In this document: positions 15,616-24,355 of the stretch, one piece after another | Layout of the letters: each line of letters opens with the position of its first letter | How positions within the stretch are numbered: the stretch's first letter is position 1 | Source: Caryophanales bacterium UBA2450 | GTDB taxonomy: Bacteria > Bacillota_I > Bacilli_A > RFN20 > CAG-826 | Reading direction: 5' to 3' | Assembly (NCBI GenBank): GCA_002342545.1 | Contig: DDQE01000048.1 | Span: 1 to 45,573 of the forward strand | DNA: 45,573 bases | Translations under genes and position numbers: made by a program | Notes under the pieces: generated by a model | Databases searched by the model: none | What the model saw: the letters and a program-made list of their open reading frames with translations, nothing else | What the model was told of the DNA's origin: nothing

Positions 15616-17466
15616 TTAAATTAAATCGATAATATTATCGATTTTTAATCCGAACATTTCTCTTTGTTCATCGATTGTCGCTTGTTTAACAAATTCCGTT
15701 GGAACAGTTTTAACAATAACTTTTCCTTGATAACCTAAAGCCATTAATCTACTTTCTAATGCATTAGCAAAGCCTTCTTTAGTAGCGTAAGCATTATAAA
15801 TAATAACTTTTTTGTAGTTAAGAAGTTGCAAAACCTTAGCCTCGTCCATTGGTCTAATGTAGATTGCATTAAATAAGGTGACATCTTTATCTAATTCTTG
15901 GATTTTCTTTTTTAAATCAACAGTAACTGGTCCAATTGAAATAATTGCAGTGTTTTTACTCCTACCTTCTAATTCTACTTTCCAACTACCATAAGGAATC
16001 TTTTTTACTCCTTCGGTATTTACTGAGAAAAATTCTCGTGGATATCTAATGGCAAATGGTCCGTGATTACAAAATGATTCTTTCATTAATGAAAGAGCTT
16101 CGTTACTTCTGCTGGCCATAGCGATGGTAACATTAGGGATTGTATATAAGAATGCTTCATCATAAATTCCTTGGTGAGTTTCTCCATCGTTTCCCACTAA
16201 TCCAGCACGATCAATTAAAATTGTGCAGTCAAAGTTCATTCTAGCGACATCATGAGATAATTCATCATAGCTTCTTTGTAGGAAAGTAGAATAAATGGAG
16301 ATCACTGGGTGAATTCCACTACTAGCTAAGCCGCCTGCTAAAGTAAAAGCGTGTTCTTCAGCAATCCCAACATCGATTGTGCGATTAGGGAACTCGGCAA
16401 ACAAAGAATCTAAATCAGAGCCATGCTCTGTAGCCGGAACAATGGTCACAATATTTTTATTATTTGTCATTTCGCTTTTTAATAAGAATTTATATTGTTC
16501 GCTCCAAGAGACAACCGCATCCTTAGCTTTGATTTCTCCGGTAGCAACATCAAACTTACTCACTCCATGCCATGAGCCTTCGACATCGTCTTCAGCGTAT
16601 TGATAACCCCTACCTTTAATGGTTTTAATATGAACAATAACTGGTCTAGCCGTTTTCTTTGCTTGCTTTAATGCCTTTTCCACGTGTCTAATATAGTGGC
16701 CATCTACTGGACCAATATAATCTAGACCCATAGTATCGAATAAGTTAAAGCCAATAACTTTACGTTTTGTCCAGTTTTTCACTTTAGTGAATTTCACCCA
16801 CATCCACTTTCCAAATCTTGTTAAGAAAAAGATTTTTCTAAAAGCGTTTTTACTTTTGATATAGAAGGATGAACCGGACATCTTTCTAAAGGCATTAGAT
16901 AAACCGCCGACTGGCTGAGAGATGGACATTCCGTTATCATTTAAAACCACAATCACTTTGTGATTTGATTGAGCAAGATTATTTAATCCTTCAAAAGCTA
17001 ATCCATTTTGAATTGAAGAATCACCAATAAAAGCGACGACATCATATTTTTCACCTTTTAAGTCTCTGGCAAAAGCCATTCCACTAGCAGCGCTAATTGA
17101 AGTTGAAGAGTGGCCAGCTTCAAAATGATCATAAGGCGATTCATTCATTTTTTGGAATCCGCTGATGCCGTCTTTCTTTCTTAAAGTGTCTAATTGGCGC
17201 CCAGTTAAAAGCTTATATGTATAACATTGATGTCCAACATCAAAGATGATCTTATCTTTTTTAAAGTCAAAAGTTCGACATAAGGCAATTGTGGCTTCTA
17301 CTGTTCCTAAATTTGCAGATAAGTGACCACCATTTTTACTTGTTATATCTAAGATATAATCTCTTATGTCCGTGCTTAAAACATCAAGTTCTTTATAACT
17401 CATTTGATTGAGAAACTCCGGACCTGTAATAGTTTTTAAGTCAACGTGTTTAACTTCTTTAGACAT
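15616..17466 (-). CDS. dxs: 1-deoxy-D-xylulose-5-phosphate synthase
   Basis: DXS condenses pyruvate and glyceraldehyde-3-phosphate, the first step of the MEP isoprenoid pathway and a source for thiamine and pyridoxal. Recognisable parts are GHQCYTYKLLTGR, the thiamine diphosphate motif with NDNGMSIS about 28 residues later, KGRGYQYAE, the catalytic glutamate in VGIAEEHAFTLAGGLA, and RAGLVGNDGETHQGIYD. The motif usually written GDGAxTGG reads GDSSIQNG (148-155), so Gly is replaced by Ser beside the conserved Asp. The length of 616 is near normal. Upstream xseB ends two bases before the ATG, which has no strong ribosome site. Confidence 0.94.
   Translation of the reverse strand: MSKEVKHVDLKTITGPEFLNQMSYKELDVLSTDIRDYILDITSKNGGHLSANLGTVEATIALCRTFDFKKDKIIFDVGHQCYTYKLLTGRQLDTLRKKDGISGFQKMNESPYDHFEAGHSSTSISAASGMAFARDLKGEKYDVVAFIGDSSIQNGLAFEGLNNLAQSNHKVIVVLNDNGMSISQPVGGLSNAFRKMSGSSFYIKSKNAFRKIFFLTRFGKWMWVKFTKVKNWTKRKVIGFNLFDTMGLDYIGPVDGHYIRHVEKALKQAKKTARPVIVHIKTIKGRGYQYAEDDVEGSWHGVSKFDVATGEIKAKDAVVSWSEQYKFLLKSEMTNNKNIVTIVPATEHGSDLDSLFAEFPNRTIDVGIAEEHAFTLAGGLASSGIHPVISIYSTFLQRSYDELSHDVARMNFDCTILIDRAGLVGNDGETHQGIYDEAFLYTIPNVTIAMASRSNEALSLMKESFCNHGPFAIRYPREFFSVNTEGVKKIPYGSWKVELEGRSKNTAIISIGPVTVDLKKKIQELDKDVTLFNAIYIRPMDEAKVLQLLNYKKVIIYNAYATKEGFANALESRLMALGYQGKVIVKTVPTEFVKQATIDEQREMFGLKIDNIIDLI
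15623..15644 (-). terminator. Palindrome at the dxs 3' end, possible terminator
   Basis: AAATCGATAA and TTATCGATTT form a perfect 22-base palindrome over the last dxs codons. On the minus strand it is followed by AATTTAACTTTT, which is only moderately U-rich. The hairpin is certain in sequence, its role is not. Confidence 0.4.
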
Positions 17467-17468
17467 AA

Positions 17469-17663
17469 TTATTTTTCAATTTCGATAACCTTTTCGACTT
17501 TTTCCTCAGCTTTTTTGAGCTCTTCATTTAAAAGTTTAACTATTTTGTTGCCTTCTTCGTATAGCTTAAGACTTTCATCTAAAGAGAGTTCTTTTTGCTG
17601 AATTAAAGAAACGATTTCTTTCAATCGATTTAGTTCTTTTTCAAAATTTACTTCTTGAGCCAT
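17469..17663 (-). CDS. xseB: Exodeoxyribonuclease VII small subunit
   Basis: This 64-residue, highly charged helical protein matches XseB: NFEKELNRLKEIVSLIQ, then LSLDESLKLYEEGNKIVKLL, then a Glu/Lys-rich tail. XseB binds the C-terminal helices of XseA to form the single-strand nuclease. It is slightly shorter than most homologues. AAAGGAGAG lies eight bases upstream, and it begins two bases after xseA. Confidence 0.95.
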   Translation of the reverse strand: MAQEVNFEKELNRLKEIVSLIQQKELSLDESLKLYEEGNKIVKLLNEELKKAEEKVEKVIEIEK

Positions 17664-17665
17664 AA

Positions 17666-18805
17666 TTACTCTCCTTTGATTCTAATGACTTCACTATCGA
17701 AGTCACCGTCTTCTAATATAGTGTGGACAATTTGTCCGGATTTTATTTGTTTAACATTTTTAATGGGTTTACCCGATTCATCTAAGGATATAGAATATCC
17801 TCTAGACAACACTGCTTTTGGATTTAATATTTCAAGCTGTTTAGAATAACTTTCTAATTCGTCTTTTTGACTTTTAACTAAATCTTTTAGTGAATCAGTT
17901 AACTCTTCTTTTAATTCATCAAGTTCTTCTTTTTTATCTTCGATAGAATCGTATAAAGCTTGTTCCATTAATAACTTTGACTGCGAGAACAGGTTTTCTA
18001 ATTCTCTTCTATCAACAGTGGCTAATTCGGCCGCTCCAGTAGGAGTTGACGCTCTTTTATCAGCGATATAGTCAATTAAAGTGGTATCGATTTCGTGCCC
18101 TACCGCAGCGATAATTGGCATTTTGCTTTTAGCAACTGCTCTTACTAACTTTTCATCGTTGAAGGCACTTAAATCTTCACTTGCCCCACCGCCTCGACCA
18201 ATAATTAGAGTGTCTAAATTGAATTGTTGAGATTTTTCAAAGGCCTTTAGTAGCCTTTCAGGGGCTTGTTCTCCTTGAACTAAACTTGGAAAGACATATA
18301 TATCAGCGATCGGATATCTTCTTTTGATGTTGGTAACAATATCTCTAATTGCTGCTCCATTAGGAGCGGTAATCACGCCAATAGCTTTAGGATAGATATT
18401 GATCGGTCTTTTTCTTGATTCATCGAATAATCCTTCGCTAGCGAGTTGTTTCTTAAGCTTTTCTAATTCAATTAATTGCTGTCCTAATCCCACTTCTTCC
18501 ATTTCGTAGATATTTAGATTGTAACTTCCTCTAGGGATATAAGCATCAACACTAGCTAGAACAATCACTTCATCTCCATCTTTTGGATTAAATGCGATAC
18601 GCTTTGCGTAATTATTAAACATTACCGCACTAATGACAGAATTTTGATCTTTGAGCGAGAAATAAAGATGTCCGCTTGGATATGCTTTAAAGTTACTTAT
18701 TTCCCCTTTGACGCGAATATATTTAAGCTTCTCATCATTATTTAAAAGGCTCTTGATGTAAGAGTTCACATCGCTAACTAAAACAACAGGAGCAGATTCA
18801 AACAT
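17666..18805 (-). CDS. xseA: Exodeoxyribonuclease VII large subunit
   Basis: XseA is the catalytic subunit of the processive single-strand exonuclease. An OB-fold domain (about 1-100, GEISNFKAYPSGHLYFSLKD) is followed by the nuclease core with IGVITAPNGAAIRDI, RGGGASEDLSAFNDE and AAVGHEIDTTLIDYIADKRA. A coiled-coil region follows (about 265-325), then a C-terminal LSRGYSI segment that organises the complex. At 379 residues it is shorter than the Bacillus protein (about 450), mainly in the coiled coil. Its ATG overlaps the nusB stop (TAATG). Confidence 0.96.
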   Translation of the reverse strand: MFESAPVVLVSDVNSYIKSLLNNDEKLKYIRVKGEISNFKAYPSGHLYFSLKDQNSVISAVMFNNYAKRIAFNPKDGDEVIVLASVDAYIPRGSYNLNIYEMEEVGLGQQLIELEKLKKQLASEGLFDESRKRPINIYPKAIGVITAPNGAAIRDIVTNIKRRYPIADIYVFPSLVQGEQAPERLLKAFEKSQQFNLDTLIIGRGGGASEDLSAFNDEKLVRAVAKSKMPIIAAVGHEIDTTLIDYIADKRASTPTGAAELATVDRRELENLFSQSKLLMEQALYDSIEDKKEELDELKEELTDSLKDLVKSQKDELESYSKQLEILNPKAVLSRGYSISLDESGKPIKNVKQIKSGQIVHTILEDGDFDSEVIRIKGE

Positions 18806-19224
18806 TATTTCAAAACTCCTGAATCTAAAATGCCATTGATGAATTTTGCTTGTTTGTCGTCAATATACTTTTTTGCTAATTCAACAGCAACATTAATAAC
18901 CACGGCTTTATCAGCTTTTTCTATAAAATAGAAATGTGTATAGCTCATTAATAAAATTGCCTGGGTTAATAAAGGAAGTCTTTCCCATTTCCATTTTTTA
19001 AGGAATGGAGCATAGGCTAATTTTATTTCTCCATATTTTGCTAAAGAAACCATTACTGAATCAACAACATAAGGCGGAACATCTTTGAATTCGCATTCGC
19101 ATAAACTTGAAAGAACTTCTTCTGCGGAGCGATTAACTTGTTTTTCACCAAAAGTAAAATCGGTAAGCTCATTATAGATAGCCACCATAATTATGTAATG
19201 TTGTTGATTTCTAGTAAGTTCCAT
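18805..19224 (-). CDS. nusB: Transcription antitermination factor NusB
   Basis: NusB with NusE (S10) binds boxA RNA for rRNA antitermination. The 139-residue all-helical protein has the signature WERLPLLTQAILLMSYTHFY, then AVVINVAVELAKKYIDDKQAKFINGILD, which defines the family. The N-terminal third, usually R..A...LY with RNA-binding basic residues, is weakly conserved (MELTRNQQHYIIMVAIYNEL). The order nusB-xseA-xseB-dxs mirrors Bacillus without folD and ispA. Confidence 0.95.
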   Translation of the reverse strand: MELTRNQQHYIIMVAIYNELTDFTFGEKQVNRSAEEVLSSLCECEFKDVPPYVVDSVMVSLAKYGEIKLAYAPFLKKWKWERLPLLTQAILLMSYTHFYFIEKADKAVVINVAVELAKKYIDDKQAKFINGILDSGVLK

Positions 19225-19250
19225 ATTAATAATCCTATGACGAAATTTAA

Positions 19251-21233
19251 TTAATTAAATTTATTGACAATTGATTCACAAAGTTCGACAAGATGGTCGG
19301 ATGTGAAATTGAAATGAGAAATCACATCTTTTGCAGGTGCGCTAGCGCCAAACTCATCTAATCCCATGTGATATTTAGACCATTTACCCCAACCAAAGGT
19401 TGAAAGCATCTCAACTGATACTCTTCTTTCACTTGGTAAGAGTAAAACTTCACGTCTATAATCTTTTTCTTGTTCGGCAAAAATTTCCCATGAAGGCATA
19501 GAAACAACACGAACATCAATTTTCTTTTCTAATAATTTCTTTTGAGCTTCAATTGCTAAAGAAACTTCACTACCAGTAGCGATTAAGACTAAATCAGCGC
19601 GTTTGGCTTCTTTAGAAACTACATAAGCGCCGCGCTTAACACCTTCAGCACTGCTGCCTTCTAATAAAGGAAGATTTTGTCTAGACAAAATAAGAGCAGT
19701 TGGAGTTTTAGTGCTTCTTAAAGCTTCTCTCCAGCAAGCATAAGTTTCTCTTTCATCTGCTGGTCTAAGAACCCTAACATTTGGAATAGAACGTAGCATT
19801 GCAAGTTGCTCAATTGGCTGATGGGTTGGACCATCTTCTCCAACAGCAATACTATCGTGAGAGAACAAATAAATGCCTGGGAGGTGAGATAATGCTGCCA
19901 TTCTAATGGCAGGTTTCATATAGTCTGAGAAAACAGCAAAGCAGCCAACATAGCTTCTAATTCCTCCGTGAAGTAGCATACCGTTTTGCATACATCCCAT
20001 TGCGAATTCTCTAATACCCCAGTTGACGTTATGACCTTCACGATGTTCTGGAGTGAAATCTACTCCACCATTTAATTTGGTCATCACACTACCAGCAACG
20101 TCAGCTGATCCACCAACAAGCATTGGTACACTTAACATATAATCATTTAAAGCTTTTCCGCTAGCGACACGAGTACTTGTAGAACTGCCTTCGACAAATT
20201 CTGGCATTTCTTCTGGTAAGTATTTAGATACATCTAAACCTTCTAAAGATTCAAATCTCTCAGCTTCAGCTTTGTGGTCTTTGCGATAGTCTTCAAATAC
20301 TTTCTTATATTCTTCGTGAGCTTTATTTCCACGAGCCACAAAAGTTGATTCAAAGTGTTTTCTAACTTCTTCAGGAACAAAGAAATCTTCGTGATCAAAG
20401 CCATAAACTTCAACTTTTGCATGTTTTCCGTCTTCTACACCTAAAGGTGAGCCATGGACTTTAGAGGTTCCTTGTTTGGCACTACCAAAGCCAATAATGG
20501 TATGAACCATAATCATGACTGGTTTATCCTTTGAAGATTTAGCTTTTTTAATAGCTTCATCGATAGCATCGACATCATTACCGTCTTTAACTTCTAAGAC
20601 TTCCCACTCACTAGCTAAGAATCTATTTTTTACACTTTCAGAGAATGAAAGATCTAAAGCACCATCAAGTGTAACTTGATTGGCGTCGTAGAATAAAATC
20701 AATTTATTTAATTTTTGGTGTCCAGCAAAAGAAATTGCTTCTTGGGATAAACCCTCTTGTAAGCAACCATCACCACATAATACATATGTATAATGGTTCA
20801 TAATCTTTTTGCCTTCTGAGTAATTAGCAGCAATTGAGGCTTCTGCTATAGCCATACCAACAGCTTGAGCAATACCTTGTCCTAAAGGACCGCTAGTTGC
20901 ATCTACTCCTTTTGTCCAGTGATATTCTGGATGTCCAGGAGTTAATGAACCGATTTGTCTAAATCTCTTTAAGTCATCCATACTCACTTCGTATCCACTT
21001 AAGTGGAGCATTGTGTAAAGTAAGCTAGAGGCATGTCCTGCAGATAAAACAAAACGATCACGATTAATCCAATCAGGATCTTTTGGATCAGCCACTAAAT
21101 GATTTGTGAATAATGTGTACAAAATAGGGGCGCTACCGAGTGCCATGCCTGGGTGGCCAGAATTGGCCTTGTTAATCATATCAATGCACAAGCTTCTGAT
21201 TGTTGCTACTGATAATTTGTCGATTTCTTTCAT
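19251..21233 (-). CDS. tkt: Transketolase
   Basis: Transketolase moves two-carbon ketol units in the pentose phosphate pathway with thiamine diphosphate. The features are GHPGMALGSAPILYTLF near residue 25, the cofactor motif GDGCLQEGLSQEAISFAG followed by NQVTLDG, the pyrimidine domain with EDGPTHQPIEQLAMLRSIPN, and the C-terminal domain with LIATGSEV. The 660-residue length is typical. AAGGAG lies seven bases before the ATG. It sits between aspS and nusB on the same strand and works metabolically with deoB and dxs of this window through pentose and triose phosphates. Confidence 0.97.
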   Translation of the reverse strand: MKEIDKLSVATIRSLCIDMINKANSGHPGMALGSAPILYTLFTNHLVADPKDPDWINRDRFVLSAGHASSLLYTMLHLSGYEVSMDDLKRFRQIGSLTPGHPEYHWTKGVDATSGPLGQGIAQAVGMAIAEASIAANYSEGKKIMNHYTYVLCGDGCLQEGLSQEAISFAGHQKLNKLILFYDANQVTLDGALDLSFSESVKNRFLASEWEVLEVKDGNDVDAIDEAIKKAKSSKDKPVMIMVHTIIGFGSAKQGTSKVHGSPLGVEDGKHAKVEVYGFDHEDFFVPEEVRKHFESTFVARGNKAHEEYKKVFEDYRKDHKAEAERFESLEGLDVSKYLPEEMPEFVEGSSTSTRVASGKALNDYMLSVPMLVGGSADVAGSVMTKLNGGVDFTPEHREGHNVNWGIREFAMGCMQNGMLLHGGIRSYVGCFAVFSDYMKPAIRMAALSHLPGIYLFSHDSIAVGEDGPTHQPIEQLAMLRSIPNVRVLRPADERETYACWREALRSTKTPTALILSRQNLPLLEGSSAEGVKRGAYVVSKEAKRADLVLIATGSEVSLAIEAQKKLLEKKIDVRVVSMPSWEIFAEQEKDYRREVLLLPSERRVSVEMLSTFGWGKWSKYHMGLDEFGASAPAKDVISHFNFTSDHLVELCESIVNKFN

Positions 21234-21262
21234 ATTTTTCTCCTTGTTTATGAATAGTTTTT

Positions 21263-21281
21263 AATTAGTAGTAAATTAGTA
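21263..21281 (+). repeat. 11-bp-period AATTAGTAG repeat, copy D
   Basis: AATTAGTAG (21263-21271) and AATTAGTA (21274-21281) have the same 11-base period. The array lies in the 73-base gap between aspS and tkt and, unlike copies A-C, is antisense to the flanking genes. Confidence 0.5.
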
Positions 21282-21306
21282 ATTATATATACTTTGTATA
21301 TAATTC

Positions 21307-23040
21307 TTATTTCTCGTAATCTGTGACTGCAATTCCAAGTTCTTTTAATTGGGCTTCATCAACAGTATTTGGAGCTAAAGACATTGGACAGACAGCTGCT
21401 AGGTTTTTAGGGAAAGCAATGACGTCTCTAATGTTATCAGTGCCACCTAAAATCATTGTTAATCTATCTAGACCAAAAGCCATACCAGCGTGTGGTGGCG
21501 TTCCATATTGGAACGCATCAACAAAGAATCCAAATTTTCTTTTAATATCTTCATCAGATAATCCTAAGACTGAGAAAATCTTCTTTTGAACATCTTGGTC
21601 ATAGATTCTTAAAGAACCACCACCAGCTTCGTAGCCATTAATTACGATATCGTAAGCATAGCTTAGAATTTTTGTTGGATCTGTGTCTAAATATTTGAGA
21701 TCTTCATCTCTAGGCCTTGTGAATGGGTGATGAGTTGAGGTGATAGCACCATTTTCCACATCTCTTTCAAATAGAGGGAAGTCTACGACCCATAATAAAT
21801 CATATGTATTAGGTTTAATCAAACCTAGTTGTTTGGCATATTTTAATCTTAACGCACCTAGAAGTGGGCATACACGATTATACTTGCCAGCGGCAATGAT
21901 AATGATGTCATCATTAACAAAACCTAATTTAGCTTTTAATGCGCTCTTTTCTTCTTCTGACAGGAATTTAACGAATGACCCAGTCAATTCCTCGTTCTCG
22001 ACTTTAATAACGCTTAAACCGCCTAAACCAAACTTTTTAGCTTCTAAAGTTAATTCATCGATAACTTTTCTAGAAGTTGTTGTGGCGACTCCATTAACAA
22101 CGATTGCTCTAATAGCTTCTACATCTTTAAAACCACCAAATTCGCTATTTGCGAATATTTCTTTAACATCTTGGAGTTTGATATCAAATCTGGTATCAGG
22201 TTTATCACTACCATAATTATCCATAGCTTCTTTATAAGGAAGTCTTCTTAATGGCAATTTCACATCATAGTTGATGGTCTTTTTAAAGATTTCTTTAATT
22301 AAGCCTTCCATCATAGTGAGGAATTGGTCTTGATCAAGGAAGCTTGTTTCAATATCGATTTGCGTAAAATCAGGTTGTCTATCCGCTCTTAAATCTTCAT
22401 CTCTAAAACATCTCGCTATTTGATAATAGCGTTCCACTCCACCAATCATTAATAATTGCTTAAAGATTTGTGGAGATTGAGGTAGAGCGTAGAATTTTCC
22501 ATGATGTACACGGCTAGGCACTAAATAATCACGCGCTCCTTCAGGTGTGGATAATGTTAAAATTGGGGTTTCCACTTCTATGAAGTGTTCCTTAGACAAA
22601 TATTCATGGACCGCTAATTTAATTTGGTGACGAATATCTAAATAGGACTGCATGATAGGACGACGTAAGTCGAGATAACGATATTTTAATCTAGTATCTT
22701 CTAATGCATCGGTTTCATCGGCAATAATTAAAGGCGTAGTTTTGGCGGTGTTAATAACTTCCACCTTACTAGCGATAACTTCAATTTTACCAGTTTTTAA
22801 ATTTGGATTAGCTTTCTCTTTTAGAAAAACTTTTCCAGTTACAGAGATGATAAATTCATTACGAATATCAGGAACTTCCACTCCTTCGTTAACTGTGACT
22901 TGGATAATTCCGCTACGATCTCTTAAATCAATGAAAAGTAAGGAACCAAGATTTCTTCTTTTAGAAACCCAGCCTACTAATGTGACTTCTTGGCCAACAT
23001 TCTTTTCATTTAATTCGGTATTAAAGCAAGTTCTTTTCAT
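21307..23040 (-). CDS. aspS: Aspartyl-tRNA synthetase
   Basis: Class II synthetase of the bacterial type, 577 residues. The N-terminal OB domain for the anticodon (VTLVGWVSKRRNLGSLLFID) is followed by catalytic motif 2 (FRDEDLRADRQPDFTQ) and the bacterial GAD insertion domain (about 280-410). Next come a HHPFTRP segment and motif 3 (GMAFGLDRLTMIL). The ATG overlaps the hisS stop as TAATG, so the two synthetases are translationally coupled, as in the conserved Bacillus hisS-aspS pair. Confidence 0.98.
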   Translation of the reverse strand: MKRTCFNTELNEKNVGQEVTLVGWVSKRRNLGSLLFIDLRDRSGIIQVTVNEGVEVPDIRNEFIISVTGKVFLKEKANPNLKTGKIEVIASKVEVINTAKTTPLIIADETDALEDTRLKYRYLDLRRPIMQSYLDIRHQIKLAVHEYLSKEHFIEVETPILTLSTPEGARDYLVPSRVHHGKFYALPQSPQIFKQLLMIGGVERYYQIARCFRDEDLRADRQPDFTQIDIETSFLDQDQFLTMMEGLIKEIFKKTINYDVKLPLRRLPYKEAMDNYGSDKPDTRFDIKLQDVKEIFANSEFGGFKDVEAIRAIVVNGVATTTSRKVIDELTLEAKKFGLGGLSVIKVENEELTGSFVKFLSEEEKSALKAKLGFVNDDIIIIAAGKYNRVCPLLGALRLKYAKQLGLIKPNTYDLLWVVDFPLFERDVENGAITSTHHPFTRPRDEDLKYLDTDPTKILSYAYDIVINGYEAGGGSLRIYDQDVQKKIFSVLGLSDEDIKRKFGFFVDAFQYGTPPHAGMAFGLDRLTMILGGTDNIRDVIAFPKNLAAVCPMSLAPNTVDEAQLKELGIAVTDYEK

Positions 23041-24344
23041 TACTCTTCTTCCTCCTCAGGATATGACGATTCATATAATTCATCGAGCTTGTCGATTAAA
23101 TTATCAATTTTAATTGTTTGCTGCTCTTGAGTGGCTAAATCTTTTAACACTACAGACTCAGCCTTAGCTTCATCTTCACCAATGATAACAGCATATTTAG
23201 CGTTCTTGTTGGTTGCTCTTTTAAACATGTTACCAAGTTTGACATTATCAAAACAAACATCCACTTTATAGCCACCGCTATTTCTTAAAATAACTGCAAC
23301 TTCTTGAGCATATAAATCTAAAGATTTATCTAGTGGCATAATGTAGGCATCTAATTCATAAGCAACATCGTTTAATAATTCGTTATCTTGTAAAACAGAC
23401 ACAATTCTTTCGATTCCAAAAGAGAAACCAACTCCTGGTAAATCCGGTCCGCCTAATTCTTTCATTAAGCTACCATAATGTCCACCAGCGCCAATCGCTC
23501 CATAGTCATTGCCTTTATTGCTCTTATAATGGAATTCAAATACAGTTTCTGAATAATAATCTAAGCCTCTAACTAGTCCTTGATCGATTTCATAAGGAAT
23601 TTGTAAAGATTCAAGCGCTTCTAATACTGCATCAAATCTTTCTTTGCTTTCCTTAGATAAGTAGGCTCCAATTTTTGGTGCGCCATCAATTACTGGGCGA
23701 TCTTCAGGAACTTTGCAGTCCAAAATCCTTAAAGGATTTAATTCAAATCTACTTTTGCAATCGACGCACATATTGTCGATATACTTAGCAAAATATTCTT
23801 TTAAAGCAGTTCTATATGCATTTCTACTTGCTTCATCACCTAAGGTGTTGATTTTAATTTTGACATTCTCTAATCCTAATGAAGAAAGAATTGTATATGC
23901 TAATACAATGACTTCAACATCATTCATTGGAGAATTATGACCAATGGATTCCACACCAAATTGATTGAACTGACGATATCTTCCTAATTGAGGTCTTTCG
24001 TAACGAAAGACAGGTCCAACATAATATAACTTTAAAGGTAATTCGTTAGTGGCATAAAGTTTATTTTGTACCACTAAACGCATAATACCTGCGGTAAATT
24101 CTGGACGCAAAGTTAAATCACGTCCACCTTTATCAGCAAAGGTATACATTTCTTTTCTCACAACATCGCTAGATTCTCCCACCCCTCTAACAAATACAGA
24201 ATTGTATTCTAATACAGGTGGTCTAACACCTTTATAGGCGTAGATCTCTGCGATGGATTTCATTAAGCTTTCAACTTTTTCGTAAGCATTGTTCTCATCA
24301 CCAAATACGTCGTGAGTGCCTTTGACATTTTTGATTTCTTCCAT
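23040..24344 (-). CDS. hisS: Histidyl-tRNA synthetase
   Basis: Class II synthetase, 434 residues. Motif 2 is GPVFRYERPQLGRYRQF, the His-specific loop is RGLDYYSETVFEF, motif 3 is GVGFSFGIERI, and the C-terminal anticodon domain follows from about residue 330. The C terminus is unusually acidic (ending YPEEEEE). AAGGAGG gives an excellent ribosome site, and the start is 11 bases after rel. No T-box is seen upstream of it, unlike valS. Confidence 0.98.
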   Translation of the reverse strand: MEEIKNVKGTHDVFGDENNAYEKVESLMKSIAEIYAYKGVRPPVLEYNSVFVRGVGESSDVVRKEMYTFADKGGRDLTLRPEFTAGIMRLVVQNKLYATNELPLKLYYVGPVFRYERPQLGRYRQFNQFGVESIGHNSPMNDVEVIVLAYTILSSLGLENVKIKINTLGDEASRNAYRTALKEYFAKYIDNMCVDCKSRFELNPLRILDCKVPEDRPVIDGAPKIGAYLSKESKERFDAVLEALESLQIPYEIDQGLVRGLDYYSETVFEFHYKSNKGNDYGAIGAGGHYGSLMKELGGPDLPGVGFSFGIERIVSVLQDNELLNDVAYELDAYIMPLDKSLDLYAQEVAVILRNSGGYKVDVCFDNVKLGNMFKRATNKNAKYAVIIGEDEAKAESVVLKDLATQEQQTIKIDNLIDKLDELYESSYPEEEEE

Positions 24345-24355
24345 CTTTTTCCTCC

